A stretch of 33,164 nt of DNA, taken from Phycisphaerales bacterium (GTDB lineage: Bacteria > Planctomycetota > Phycisphaerae > UBA1845). Positions 16,740-25,268 of the stretch are shown in pieces (position 1 is the first letter of the stretch; each line of letters starts with the position of its first letter). Below the pieces are notes generated by a model. That model was not told where the DNA came from and did not search any database. It saw nothing but the letters and a program-made list of their open reading frames with translations. The position numbers and the translations under genes were made by a program. The stretch spans positions 2,942,416-2,975,579 of the forward strand of contig CP070827.1 of assembly GCA_020344555.1 (NCBI GenBank), read 5' to 3'.

Positions 16740-16767
16740 TGTGGAGCAGGCTTTCCGGCCTGTCTGA

Positions 16768-16836
16768 GACCGATTGGAACGTCGGTCCCACAATGTGGTT
16801 GCCCGGGGCGTCCGGGTGGAGCCCTCGACGCCCCGG
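16768..16836 (+). other. Two strong hairpins between fliK and flgD
   Basis: The 120-base gap between fliK and flgD contains GACCGA/TCGGTC (16768-16773 with 16782-16787). It also contains a perfect 10-base stem CCGGGGCGTC/GACGCCCCGG (16803-16812 with 16827-16836) whose loop can form a further GGG/CCC pair. No T-run follows, so it is not an intrinsic terminator. It may be a processing or stability element that separates basal-body genes from hook genes, but this is a guess. Confidence 0.45.
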
Positions 16837-16859
16837 AAAACGCTAACGGAGATCCACGC

Positions 16860-17474
16860 GTGGAAGCGATCAGCAGTCTGTCGTCACTATCAAGACCGGC
16901 CGGCGCAGTGGCGCCGGACTCGTTTTCCGATCTGGGAAGCGAGGATTTTCTGAGGCTGCTGATCATGCAGCTCCGGAACCAGGACCCGCTCGAACCGGTC
17001 GACAACGCGGAGTTGTTGGGACAGATATCCTCCGTTCGGGAGATTGAGTTGTCCACCACTTTGACCGAGTCCTTACGCCTACTGACCGGGCAGCAGCGTT
17101 TCGCATCGGCTTCTTCGCTCATCGGGAAGTACGTAACCGGCCCGGCAGGTGCGGACGGAATGGCTGAGAGGGGTATCGTTGCAGGGGTGCGATTCACCGA
17201 TGCCGGTCAGCCGATCTTGCAGCTTTCCAACGGGAGCGAGATTCCGCTGGAGCAGGTCGGCACTATCGAGTCACCGCTTCGGGCTGCGGAGGCGTTGGTG
17301 GGTCAGCCGATCGTCGGTCTGGATCGGCGCGATCCTACCGACCCGCAGGTCGTCGGGGGAGTAGTCACGGGCGTTCAGGTCGACACCCAAGGGGAGGTGT
17401 TGCTCGAATTGGATACCGGCGAGGATCTGCGATTCAGGGACTTTGTCCGCGTCGCCGCAACGGATGCCATCTAG
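16860..17474 (+). CDS. flgD: Flagellar hook assembly scaffold protein FlgD
   Basis: FlgD is the hook cap that guides FlgE polymerisation and is discarded later. The protein has 204 residues from GTG 16860 (MEAISSLSSL). The N-terminal export and folding core reads DFLRLLIMQLRNQDPLEPVDNAELLGQISSVREIELS, the highly typical FlgD block (D-FL-LL--QL--QDPL-P-dn-e---Q). The C-terminal part (GKYVTGPAG..GIVAGVRFTDAGQPILQL) matches the FlgD tudor/beta domain. GTG is preferred because ACGGAG lies nearby upstream. It is followed by flgE, its client. Confidence 0.93.
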   Translation: MEAISSLSSLSRPAGAVAPDSFSDLGSEDFLRLLIMQLRNQDPLEPVDNAELLGQISSVREIELSTTLTESLRLLTGQQRFASASSLIGKYVTGPAGADGMAERGIVAGVRFTDAGQPILQLSNGSEIPLEQVGTIESPLRAAEALVGQPIVGLDRRDPTDPQVVGGVVTGVQVDTQGEVLLELDTGEDLRFRDFVRVAATDAI

Positions 17475-17507
17475 CGTCGTGCAACCGAGGGTTGAGGAAA
17501 TTCTGCG

Positions 17508-19205
17508 ATGTCATTGACTTCGGCCATGCTTGTCGGATTCACCGGGATCAACAGCAACAGCACCACTGTCGATACCGTCGGTGATAATCTTGCGAACCTC
17601 AATACAACGGCCTTCAAGGGCCAGCGCACCTTGTTTGAGACGCTGTTGTACCGAACCATCAGTGAAGGAGAAGCACCCGGAGACACCGGCGGGGGGACCC
17701 TGCCGCACCAGGTCGGTCTCGGATCTACAGTCGGATCGATCCAACGGAACTTCCAGCAGGGTGGGCTGGAAAGCACAGGCTTTCAAAGCGACCTGGCCGT
17801 AGATGGCGATGGGTTCTTTATTCTCCAGGCCGGCACGGGTGAACATGTCTACACCCGGGACGGTTCGTTCCGGTTGGACGCGACGCAGACTCTTGTTTCC
17901 GCCAACGGCGCGCCGGTCCAGGTGTTTGCCGCAGATCAGAGCGGCAACATCGTTGAGGGCATCCTGTCCAATCTGGTCGTCCCGCTGGGCACCGCCAGCG
18001 AGGCGGTACCTACGACCGAAGTTCTGATGGACGGTCGCCTGGACAGCGGCACTCGAGTGGCTTCCGCTGGTGCCGTTGTTACGTCACAAGCGCTGGCGAC
18101 GTCCGCGGGGGCAACAGCGACCGCTCTAACGCCGCTGACCGATCTGGTCGACGCCAATGGTTTGCCGCTGTTTGCCGACGGCGACGTGCTGAGCGTGAGC
18201 GGAACCAAGGGTGGAATTGCCGCCGAAGAGTCGACGTTCACGATAAACACGACCGGCAGCACTTTGAGTGACTTCACGAGCTTCCTCGAAGCTGTCCTGG
18301 GGATCAACACCGATCCTACCACCGGCGGCAATCCCGGTGTCGAGGTATCGGACGGCTCTGAGTTTACAGCGGGCATGCTCGTTGTTCGTTCCAATTTCGG
18401 CGAAGTGAACGCGGTGGAGCTAGACGCCGGCTCAATCACCAATACAACCGGCGTTGTCACGTCGCCGTTCTCGTTCGTTACGGCGGAACCGGCCGCGGGC
18501 GGTGGAGTAACCACCTCGTTCAACGTGTTTGATTCCCTGGGCAATCCCGTCGACGTGAGGTTGCGCATGGCTTTGGAGTCCAAATCCCAGACCGGAACGA
18601 CCTGGAGATTCTATGCGGAGTCGGTCGACGACAGCGATCTGTCACCCGTTCTGGGGACCGGGACCGTTACCTTTGACGTGAACGGCCAGTTTGTCGGTGC
18701 TGGCGGTACGGATCTGGCGATCGACCGGGAGGGTGTCGGGTCGGCATCTCCTGCGACGTTTACGTTGGATTTCAGCCAGTTGACGGGTCTGGCCAGCCCG
18801 GACGGTACGTCGGAACTGGTTATGGCCAGTCAAGACGGTGCTCCTGCAGGTATTCTGACGGGTTATACCATTGAAGCTGATGGGATCGTCACCGGCACTT
18901 TCTCCAACCAGCTAACCCGGGTGTTCGGCCAGATAGCGCTGGCCACGTTCCCCAATAACGAAGGTCTGGTGGCACTGAGTGAGAACACCTTTACCTTCGG
19001 TCCGAACTCAGGTGATGTTACGGTGGTTGCACCCCAGACGGAAGGCGCCGGTGCAGTCCGTTCCGCTGCTCTGGAACAGAGTAACGTGGAGATCGCCCGG
19101 GAGTTTATAAACCTGATTACGGCGTCGACGGGTATTTCGTCCGCCAGCCGCGTGATACGCGTGGCCGACGACCTGCTTCAGGAATTGCTCCTTATCGCCC
19201 GGTAG
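17508..19205 (+). CDS. flgE: Flagellar hook protein FlgE
   Basis: FlgE is the subunit of the flagellar hook. It has 565 residues, longer than the enteric protein (about 400) but usual for species with large hook domains. The N-terminal D0 helix reads MLVGFTGINSNSTTVDTVGDNLANLNTTAFKGQRTLFETLLY, with the NxANxxTxxFK motif, and the last 40 residues (LEQSNVEIAREFINLITASTGISSASRVIRVADDLLQELLLI) form the C-terminal D0 helix. The middle is Thr/Ser/Ala/Gly-rich beta structure (D1/D2 inserts). A GAGGA ribosome site precedes ATG 17508. FlgF and FlgG of the distal rod share the ends, but length and neighbouring flgD favour FlgE. Confidence 0.92.
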   Translation: MSLTSAMLVGFTGINSNSTTVDTVGDNLANLNTTAFKGQRTLFETLLYRTISEGEAPGDTGGGTLPHQVGLGSTVGSIQRNFQQGGLESTGFQSDLAVDGDGFFILQAGTGEHVYTRDGSFRLDATQTLVSANGAPVQVFAADQSGNIVEGILSNLVVPLGTASEAVPTTEVLMDGRLDSGTRVASAGAVVTSQALATSAGATATALTPLTDLVDANGLPLFADGDVLSVSGTKGGIAAEESTFTINTTGSTLSDFTSFLEAVLGINTDPTTGGNPGVEVSDGSEFTAGMLVVRSNFGEVNAVELDAGSITNTTGVVTSPFSFVTAEPAAGGGVTTSFNVFDSLGNPVDVRLRMALESKSQTGTTWRFYAESVDDSDLSPVLGTGTVTFDVNGQFVGAGGTDLAIDREGVGSASPATFTLDFSQLTGLASPDGTSELVMASQDGAPAGILTGYTIEADGIVTGTFSNQLTRVFGQIALATFPNNEGLVALSENTFTFGPNSGDVTVVAPQTEGAGAVRSAALEQSNVEIAREFINLITASTGISSASRVIRVADDLLQELLLIAR

Positions 19206-19240
19206 CTGTGAGTCGGGGCGAGTGTCGGAGATGAACGGCA

Positions 19241-19435
19241 ATGATAACGGTTACCAGACTGGATGAACGTGTAGTCGTGCTCAACGCCGATCTGATCAAG
19301 ATGATCGAGTCGACGCCTGACACGATTCTCACGCTGATCAACGGCGACACCCTGGTCGTCCGGGAAACGGTCGATGAGGTCGTCCGGCGTGCCATCGACT
19401 ATCAACGTCAGGTGCGGGGCTTTCAGGTGGTCTGA
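19241..19435 (+). CDS. flbD: FlbD/SwrD family flagellar protein
   Basis: This 64-residue protein, MITVTRLDERVVVLNADLIKMIE.., has the FlbD core: L-V-LN-DLI--IE-TPDT--TL-NG--L-V-E-VDEVV. In Gram-positive flagellar operons the family (SwrD) sits after flgE and before motA or fliL and is needed for full motor torque; here it lies after flgE and before motA. Note that this is not the Caulobacter transcription factor also called FlbD. Length is normal and the protein is predicted to be cytoplasmic, with no signal peptide or membrane segment. Confidence 0.88.
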   Translation: MITVTRLDERVVVLNADLIKMIESTPDTILTLINGDTLVVRETVDEVVRRAIDYQRQVRGFQVV

Positions 19436-19596
19436 GGGGGTCGGCTTTGGCGGGCATGCCGGTCCGGCCAGATACCTGCTTGGGTCGGTATCCACGGGAA
19501 GACGTGGCCATGGGAAGCTTAACGGTGGCACTTCTACCAGTCGATATCGAATGGGATAGGGCGGGTGTGCACCCAGGCCCCAGGTGGTAATAACCG

Positions 19597-20376
19597 ATGG
19601 ATATCGCCACGATTATCGGGTTGATTTCGGGTACGGCCCTGCTGCTCTGGGCTATTATGGGAAAGTCCGAGCTCGGTGCCTTTATTGACCCCGGTTCGGC
19701 CGCGATCGTACTCGGAGGATCGGTCAGTGCGGCCCTGGTGAGCTTTCCCATGCAGAACCTGCTCGGGGTCGCCAAGGTCATCGGTAACTGCTTTTTCAGC
19801 AAATCGCGCGACCCCGGCTGCCTGATCGCGGAGATGGTCAAGTACGCCGAGGTGGCCCGCCGCGACGGAATCCTTGCTCTCGAGAACGTCACCGGCGACA
19901 TCCATGATCCCTTCATCGTATCCGGTATTCAGATGGCAGTTGACGGGACCGATCCGGACCTGATCGAGGCCGTTATGACCAACGATCTGGAAACCGTGGA
20001 AGCCCGTCACAGCGAGGGCAAGGCCCTGTTTGACACCATCGGCAAGTTCGCGCCGGCATTTGGGATGATCGGAACGCTTGTCGGACTGGTCATCATGTTG
20101 GGAAAGATGAACGATCCGTCGGCGATCGGCCCCGGAATGGCCATGGCCCTGATCACCACACTTTACGGAGCGGTGCTCGCGAATCTGTTCGCCTTGCCGA
20201 TGGCGGCCAAACTCGGTCTACGGAGCCGCGAAGAGATCCTGCTCAAGATGATCGTTATCAAAGGCGTTATGGCCATCCAGTCGGGGGACAATCCGCGCAT
20301 CGTTGAGCAGAAGTTGAAGACCTTCCTCCCGAACCGCCTGCGCGCGTCGGCCACAGTGGAAGCTAGGGCGGCGTAG
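19597..20376 (+). CDS. motA: Flagellar stator protein MotA
   Basis: MotA, with MotB, forms the ion-driven stator. The protein has 259 residues with four membrane helices: residues 3-20 (IATIIGLISGTALLLWAI), a second at about 35-53, and two in the second half. The diagnostic C-terminal part is PAFGMIGTLVGLVIMLGKMNDPSAIGPGMAMALITTLYGAVLANLFALPMA, with the conserved prolines used in the proton path. The cytoplasmic loop has EGKALFDTIGKF and the charged segment that meets FliG. Start ATG 19597 is preceded by AGGTGG. A 161-base gap separates it from flbD; motB follows 11 bases after its stop. Confidence 0.95.
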   Translation: MDIATIIGLISGTALLLWAIMGKSELGAFIDPGSAAIVLGGSVSAALVSFPMQNLLGVAKVIGNCFFSKSRDPGCLIAEMVKYAEVARRDGILALENVTGDIHDPFIVSGIQMAVDGTDPDLIEAVMTNDLETVEARHSEGKALFDTIGKFAPAFGMIGTLVGLVIMLGKMNDPSAIGPGMAMALITTLYGAVLANLFALPMAAKLGLRSREEILLKMIVIKGVMAIQSGDNPRIVEQKLKTFLPNRLRASATVEARAA

Positions 20377-20387
20377 GTAGCACAGCA

Positions 20388-21155
20388 ATGCCACAACGTA
20401 AACAGCAAAAACAAGTCGAAGAAGGCGCCCCGGCGTGGATGGTGACCTACGGCGACGCCATGACGCTACTGCTATGCTTTTTTGTGATCATGGTTTCCAT
20501 GAGCGATTTCAAACAGAATCAACGCTTTCAACAGGTTATGGAGTCGTTGCGCCGGGCGTTCGGCGGATACCAGGGCTCGGTGGGTGACCTGCCAATCGAG
20601 AACATCCCCACCAATACGTTGATCGCCAGGCTTCTCGAGCTCGAGGTGCCTGAGCCCAAGAAGAATAGAGGTGACGCCGATGAGGAGGGGATTCACGGCA
20701 AAAAGTTTCGCGTGACCAACGTGCGCGATGGGCTGGAGATCGTTGTCGGCGGTCGGATAACCTTTGACCGGTTCAGCGCCACCCTCAAACCGGAAGCGCG
20801 CCAACTGGTCGCCAGGACGGCCGAAGTGCTCCATGGATACAACACGAAGATGCTCGTGCGCGGGCATGCCACGCGTGAAGCGTTGCCCGAAGACTCCCTG
20901 TACGAGGATAGTCGTGATCTGTCGTACGCAAGGGCAAAAGCCGTCGCACTCGAGCTGGAGCGGAACGGTGTTCGCAGCATTCGCCTGGTACCGGTCGCGG
21001 TGGGAGATACCGAGCCGCTGGTGCGACAGGCTTACACGGACAAGCGACGGGCGCTCAATCGGCGCGTCGAGATCCTGGTTACGGAGGATCTGATTGATGA
21101 CTACGCGGGTTCAACAGTGGCGGACGATCTGAAGGAGTCCTCTGATGGCGGCTGA
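20388..21155 (+). CDS. motB: Flagellar stator protein MotB
   Basis: MotB anchors the stator to peptidoglycan and carries the ion-binding residue. The protein has 255 residues. The N-terminal segment is EEGAPAWMVTYGDAMTLLLCFFVIMVSMS, a single membrane helix with the critical Asp (D23, in YGD). The C-terminal OmpA/MotB domain (about 110-230) binds peptidoglycan: GRITFDRFSATLKPEARQLVARTAEVLHGYNTKMLVRGHATREALPEDS, with GDTEP and RRVEILVTE. It is translated directly after motA, and fliL overlaps its end. Confidence 0.94.
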   Translation: MPQRKQQKQVEEGAPAWMVTYGDAMTLLLCFFVIMVSMSDFKQNQRFQQVMESLRRAFGGYQGSVGDLPIENIPTNTLIARLLELEVPEPKKNRGDADEEGIHGKKFRVTNVRDGLEIVVGGRITFDRFSATLKPEARQLVARTAEVLHGYNTKMLVRGHATREALPEDSLYEDSRDLSYARAKAVALELERNGVRSIRLVPVAVGDTEPLVRQAYTDKRRALNRRVEILVTEDLIDDYAGSTVADDLKESSDGG

Positions 21156-21675
21156 CGAGAACGATTCCAAACCGACGGGGCCCTCACGTGGCCAGAGTCC
21201 AATAGTGCCCATCCTGGTTATTGCCCTGCTTATGGTCACGGAGGGCGTCGGCGTTTATCTGCTAACCAGGAACGTCAGTCCCGGCCCGGCAGCGGCGTTT
21301 GCCTCTCGGCCGGGCGACGGCGGCCAGAACTTCGGTGATGCGTATGGTGAAACGACTGCCGAAGTAGAGCTCGTCGAGTGCAGACCCACCAACGTGTTGG
21401 CCGGCAAGCTCATTACGTTTCATATTCGCGTATCAGCGCTGGTAGCATCAGCCGATCTTCAAAGGGCTGAGCGCCTGACACGGGACAAGCGGGCCCGACT
21501 GGAAGACGGCGTCAATACTGTTATCCGCAGCGCCGAACTGAGACACTTCAACGAGCCGAAGTTGACCACTATCAAACGCCGTCTCAAGCATGAGTTCGAT
21601 CGGATCTTCGGGGATGATCAGTTGATCCAGGAAGTGCTCATTCCTCATTTCCTTCAGTCCCAGGTGGGGGTTTGA
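21145..21675 (+). CDS. fliL: Flagellar basal body-associated protein FliL
   Basis: FliL surrounds and stabilises the stator. The protein has 176 residues with a single N-terminal membrane helix (about 17-36, [20 protein letters not shown]). The periplasmic domain follows ([24 protein letters not shown]..) and ends with [44 protein letters not shown], a fair match to the FliL C-terminal region. Sequence similarity is low, as is usual for FliL. ATG 21145 has AAGGAG upstream with 7-base spacing and lies inside the end of motB. The stop shares bases with the next start. Confidence 0.82.
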   Translation: MAADENDSKPTGPSRGQSPIVPILVIALLMVTEGVGVYLLTRNVSPGPAAAFASRPGDGGQNFGDAYGETTAEVELVECRPTNVLAGKLITFHIRVSALVASADLQRAERLTRDKRARLEDGVNTVIRSAELRHFNEPKLTTIKRRLKHEFDRIFGDDQLIQEVLIPHFLQSQVGV

Positions 21676-22379
21676 GTGTCGCCCGTGCCCGTGTTTTCCC
21701 GATAATAGCGGGTGACCGTATTGATAGAAGCTCGACATTGACACGGACCACGCGCGTGGAGACCTCACCCGACCAACAACCGGTATCGGTCCCCGCCTCC
21801 AGTGACGAGGCCCTCCATCAGACCGTAGACGATGCGTTGATCGACAACCTGCCAGACGATGATGCAACCGACAATGCAGCGGCCGCTCCCGAAGAGGCGA
21901 GCGACCCAAGTCCGGCTTCAGGACCGGGAGCATCGCAGGGAGTCGGTCCCGCCGACGTCGGCGCCCTGGCGGGCGAGGTCAACCCAACCAGCGCGGACGA
22001 CATGGCTGCTGACAAACTCTTGTCACCAACAGATACGGGCCCCCAGTCAGGCGGTCGCCCCGCGGATTCCGAATCATTTCAGCTACCCGAGTACTCCATA
22101 CCCGCCAATCTGAACGTGGACGCCAGACGCGTCACCATGCTCAATGATGTCAACCTCCGGGTCAAGATTGAGCTCGGGCGAACGCAAATGCTTGTTGAAG
22201 ATGTGCTTAGACTCGGGGAGGGCAGCGTCGTCGAGCTGGACAAGGTAGCAGGCGACCCCGTCGACGTCTATGTGAACGATCGTCTGGTCGCACGCGGTGA
22301 GGTACTGGTTCTGAACGACAACTTTTGCGTGCGAATCAGTGAGGTCTTGTCACACGATCCGCATCGGGTGAGTACGTGA
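21672..22379 (+). CDS. fliN: Flagellar motor switch protein FliN with long disordered N-terminal extension
   Basis: FliN forms part of the C ring. The protein has 235 residues from TTG 21672 overlapping the fliL stop; GTG 21756 would give about 207. The C-terminal SpoA domain (about 155-228) reads [70 protein letters not shown], the complete FliN core. Residues 30-140 are acidic, Ala/Pro/Ser/Asp-rich and probably disordered. No FliM-like CheC domain and no FliM CheY-binding LSQxEID motif is visible. fliM is normally between fliL and fliN, but here the genes touch. The extension is not unusual for FliN/FliY-like proteins of non-enteric bacteria. Confidence 0.92.
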   Translation: MSVARARVFPIIAGDRIDRSSTLTRTTRVETSPDQQPVSVPASSDEALHQTVDDALIDNLPDDDATDNAAAAPEEASDPSPASGPGASQGVGPADVGALAGEVNPTSADDMAADKLLSPTDTGPQSGGRPADSESFQLPEYSIPANLNVDARRVTMLNDVNLRVKIELGRTQMLVEDVLRLGEGSVVELDKVAGDPVDVYVNDRLVARGEVLVLNDNFCVRISEVLSHDPHRVST

Positions 22380-22421
22380 CACGACGACGGAAGACTACGG
22401 CAGGGAGGCTGTAGGGCTACG

Positions 22422-23198
22422 ATGCGCCGACCTATCCCCGTGACCTACGCGTTAGCTGCTTTGCTGGCGGTTGCTTCTCCGTGCCCAGCCGGCGATGTGA
22501 ACGTAGCATCGGTCAGCTCCAATGACCCACGCGTTGCCCCCAATAAGAGCGTCTCTATCGATGAGGCTACGCCTGACCATACTGCGTTTCAAGAGACTGC
22601 GAACGAATCGCGCCGGGCCGGGGATCTGCAGACCGGGACCGGTGAAACCAAGCGGGCATCTCCACCGCCCGCGAAACGTCGCAGCGCCAAACAGGCCAGG
22701 CTGTCCCGCGAGTCCACCCGGTTATCGGGTGCTCGGAATACTCCCTGGTATCGGACGGGAATTGGAGCTCTCGCTATCGTGTTGGTGCTGGTCGGTGGAG
22801 CGACCTGGGTTGTCCGGCGATGGTTGCCTGCAGCGCGGGCCGGTGAGAGCGCCGTTCTTCGCGTTGTTGCCCGCACAAGTCTGTCGCCAAAGCATAACCT
22901 CGCGCTGGTCCGCCTGGGACACCGGTTCCTGTTGGTCGGAGTGTCCGGAGACAGGGTAAACACCCTTTGTGAGGTGAACGACCCGGATGAGGTGGCCGAG
23001 TTGGCTGCCCGCACCGGGACCTTGACTAAGCTGGGTGCAGGGAATTTCGACGGCCAACTGCTCCGCGAGGTCGCCGACTACGGCGGGGCCACAGCATCGG
23101 AGGCAGTGGAAGCGGAATCAACACGGGGCAAGCGTATACGTCCCCGTGAACCGTTGAACGATCTTCTACGCAAGCTTCGAGCGTTGCAATCGAAGTAA
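22422..23198 (+). CDS. fliO: Flagellar biosynthesis protein FliO
   Basis: FliO is an assembly factor for the FliP ring of the export gate. The protein has 258 residues. The N-terminus looks like a cleavable Sec signal (VTYALAALLAVASPCPAG). A variable, charged linker leads to a second hydrophobic helix (about 110-131, GIGALAIVLVLVGGATWVVRRWLP). The cytoplasmic FliO domain reads VLRVVARTSLSPKHNLALVRLGHRFLLVGVSGDRVNTLCEV. Family members vary greatly in length. A GGGAGG site lies upstream of the ATG at 22422. The position between fliN and fliP is standard. Confidence 0.88.
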   Translation: MRRPIPVTYALAALLAVASPCPAGDVNVASVSSNDPRVAPNKSVSIDEATPDHTAFQETANESRRAGDLQTGTGETKRASPPPAKRRSAKQARLSRESTRLSGARNTPWYRTGIGALAIVLVLVGGATWVVRRWLPAARAGESAVLRVVARTSLSPKHNLALVRLGHRFLLVGVSGDRVNTLCEVNDPDEVAELAARTGTLTKLGAGNFDGQLLREVADYGGATASEAVEAESTRGKRIRPREPLNDLLRKLRALQSK

Positions 23199-23246
23199 TC
23201 ATCCCTCCGCTTGGAAGCGGTCGGGGAGTGCGCAGTGGAGCAGCGC

Positions 23247-24083
23247 ATGAGCGGTGAGCATGGATGCTCCTTGGTCGGTCGCCGTCTGGCGATCGCCGGG
23301 CTGATGGTGGTGTTGTGCGCGGGCAGTGCTTATGCGCAGAGCCGCCCGTCAGCCGATCCTGCCGCTCTGACAAACCCCGCCAACGTCCCCGACATCAGGC
23401 AGCTTCTCCCGCCCGCTACGGACGCCAAGGGCGTCAGTGCCAGCCTTCAGATCCTCGTTCTCCTGACGGTCCTGACGCTGGTTCCATCCATCCTTGTGAT
23501 GATGACCGCATTTCCCCGCATCGTCGTCGTGCTGGCGTTGTTACGCCAGGCGGTTGGCACTCCTCAACTGCCACCCGGGCAGGTGTTGCTGGGGCTGTCG
23601 CTGTTCGTGACCGTCTTGGTCATGAGCCCGACCTGGCACAAGGTCCAGGTGGAGGCCCTCACCCCCTACCTTAACAACCAGCTCGGGCAGAGGGAGGCGT
23701 TCGATATCACTGCCGGTCATCTCAAGGACTTCATGCATCGGCAAATCGAGCGGGCCGGCAATTATGACGACGTCTATTTGTTTCTCGAGTACGCCGAGGA
23801 CCGCGAGATTCCACCGGAGGAGAAGATCGACGTCGAGCAGGTGTCCCTTACCGTAATGGTCCCGGCATTCATGCTCAGCGAACTCAAGACGGCCTTCATC
23901 ATGGGGTTTCGGATCTATCTGCCGTTTTTGGTGATCGACATGGTGATCGCCACGATCCTGCTTTCAATGGGTATGATGATGCTGCCGCCGGTGCTCATCT
24001 CGCTGCCGTTCAAGATATTGCTGTTCGTGCTGGCGGATGGTTGGCATCTGGTTGTGGAGACGTTGCTGTTCAGCTTCGCATAG
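23247..24083 (+). CDS. fliP: Flagellar export gate protein FliP
   Basis: FliP is the core of the flagellar type III export gate. The start at ATG 23247 (278 residues) is chosen for a GGAG ribosome site 6 bases upstream; an in-frame start at 23211 would add 12 residues. A signal peptide is at about 12-31 (RRLAIAGLMVVLCAGSAYA). Then come LQILVLLTVLTLVPSILVMMTAFPRIVVVLALLRQAVGTPQLPPGQVLLGLSLF (first helices, strongly conserved) and LKTAFIMGFRIYLPFLVIDMVIATILLSMGMMMLPPVLISLPFKILLFVLADGWHLVVETL, a near-perfect family match. It precedes fliQ and fliR. Confidence 0.97.
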   Translation: MSGEHGCSLVGRRLAIAGLMVVLCAGSAYAQSRPSADPAALTNPANVPDIRQLLPPATDAKGVSASLQILVLLTVLTLVPSILVMMTAFPRIVVVLALLRQAVGTPQLPPGQVLLGLSLFVTVLVMSPTWHKVQVEALTPYLNNQLGQREAFDITAGHLKDFMHRQIERAGNYDDVYLFLEYAEDREIPPEEKIDVEQVSLTVMVPAFMLSELKTAFIMGFRIYLPFLVIDMVIATILLSMGMMMLPPVLISLPFKILLFVLADGWHLVVETLLFSFA

Positions 24084-24128
24084 CCTTGGTGATTGCGCTT
24101 TGTCGCGAGGAGTGACCTGGAGGATAGC

Positions 24129-24389
24129 ATGGAGTTCAATGAAGCCCTCGAGCTGGGGAGGAACGCGTTTTGGATGGCCATGTCGACATCCGCCCCGATT
24201 CTGCTCATCGGGCTGGCGGTGGGACTGCTCATTGCCCTGTTTCAGGCGGTGACTCAACTTCAGGAGCAGACCTTGACGTTCGTGCCGAAGATCGCGGCCA
24301 TGGTGGTGGCGGCCTCGATCTTCATTCCATGGATATCGGATCGCATGGTGGCCTTTACACAACAGATGTTTGCCACCCTGCCCTGGTGA
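24129..24389 (+). CDS. fliQ: Flagellar export gate protein FliQ
   Basis: FliQ is a small two-helix subunit of the export gate that packs around FliP and FliR. The protein has 86 residues from ATG 24129 (MEFNEALELGRNAFW), with GGAGG just upstream; an in-frame start at 24093 is rejected as too long for the family. The two membrane helices are AFWMAMSTSAPILLIGLAVGLLIALFQAVTQLQEQTLTFVPKIAAMVVAASIFIPWISDRMVAF, with the typical QEQTLTFVPK motif between them. Confidence 0.96.
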   Translation: MEFNEALELGRNAFWMAMSTSAPILLIGLAVGLLIALFQAVTQLQEQTLTFVPKIAAMVVAASIFIPWISDRMVAFTQQMFATLPW

Positions 24390-24467
24390 GAACCAGGTCG
24401 CGACGTTCGATACCCCGCAGGCCCGGGCTGCCAGTCGCGGTGTCGCGGGAATGTGTGAACTTGAAAG

Positions 24468-25268
24468 ATGCCTTGGCCGCTACTTGACATCCTTTTGGCA
24501 TTGCCGGCCTACGCCCTGGTGCTGTTCAGGATCTCGGGTCTGATGCTTACCGCGCCAGTCTATGGCAGCCGGTTGATTCCCGTGCGTATTCGGGCTGCGC
24601 TGACGCTGACCGTGGCTGCGGTGGTTTTCCCTCTGGTGCGCTCCCAGGCACCGGCCGAGATGACCTTGTCGATGGCCCTGGTCGGCGGCGTACGCGAGAT
24701 GATGATCGGGGCGATCATCGGACTGGCCATGGGCGTCTTGCTGATGGGGGCCGAGGTGGCGGGATTGATTGTAGGCCGCCAGGCCGGCCTCGCCCTGGCC
24801 AACGTATACGATCCGAACGCGAACCAGCAAGCCACGATCGTCGGGCAGGTTTATACTATCAGCTTCACGCTGCTGTTTCTCCTGGTGGGAGGGCATCGGG
24901 CAACCATGGCGGCGGTGCTCGATACGTTCGACGTGATTCCGTTGCTTTCCTTTCGATTCGAGGAATCTTTTGTGCTGCTGCTGGTGGAGATGTTGGCAGC
25001 CGCGTTCATTCTCGGGATTCGTCTGGCCGGTCCCGTCCTGCTGGCCTTGTTCATGTTGGGTACCGCCCTGGCGTTTCTGTCCCGGACCATGCCGCAGCTC
25101 AACATTTTGACGGTCGGCTTCACGGTGCGACTTCTGGCGGCCGTGGCTGTCGCCGCTCTGGCACTGAGCGCATGTCAGGATGTACTGCTGGATGCGGTGT
25201 GGGACGGGGTCGAGCTTGTACGGGCGACCTTCGGGCTTGATCCCGGTGACACTCGTTTGGTGAGCTGA
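24468..25268 (+). CDS. fliR: Flagellar export gate protein FliR
   Basis: FliR completes the FliPQR export gate. The protein has 266 residues with six or more hydrophobic helices, starting MPWPLLDILLALPAYALVLFRISGLMLTAPVYGSRLIPVRIRAALTLTVAAVVFPLV. This holds the FliR signature F-RI-G-ml-aP--g---iP--iR. GQVYTISFTLLFLLVGGHRATMAAVLDTFDVIPL is the second family block. Its stop TGA shares bases with the flhB start (TGATG), so the two are coupled. The gap after fliQ is 78 bases. Confidence 0.95.
   Translation: MPWPLLDILLALPAYALVLFRISGLMLTAPVYGSRLIPVRIRAALTLTVAAVVFPLVRSQAPAEMTLSMALVGGVREMMIGAIIGLAMGVLLMGAEVAGLIVGRQAGLALANVYDPNANQQATIVGQVYTISFTLLFLLVGGHRATMAAVLDTFDVIPLLSFRFEESFVLLLVEMLAAAFILGIRLAGPVLLALFMLGTALAFLSRTMPQLNILTVGFTVRLLAAVAVAALALSACQDVLLDAVWDGVELVRATFGLDPGDTRLVS

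Noticed and set aside
19526-19545. TGGCAC before motA as a sigma-54 promoter
   Set aside because: The -24 half is perfect, but no GC occurs at the required -12 position.
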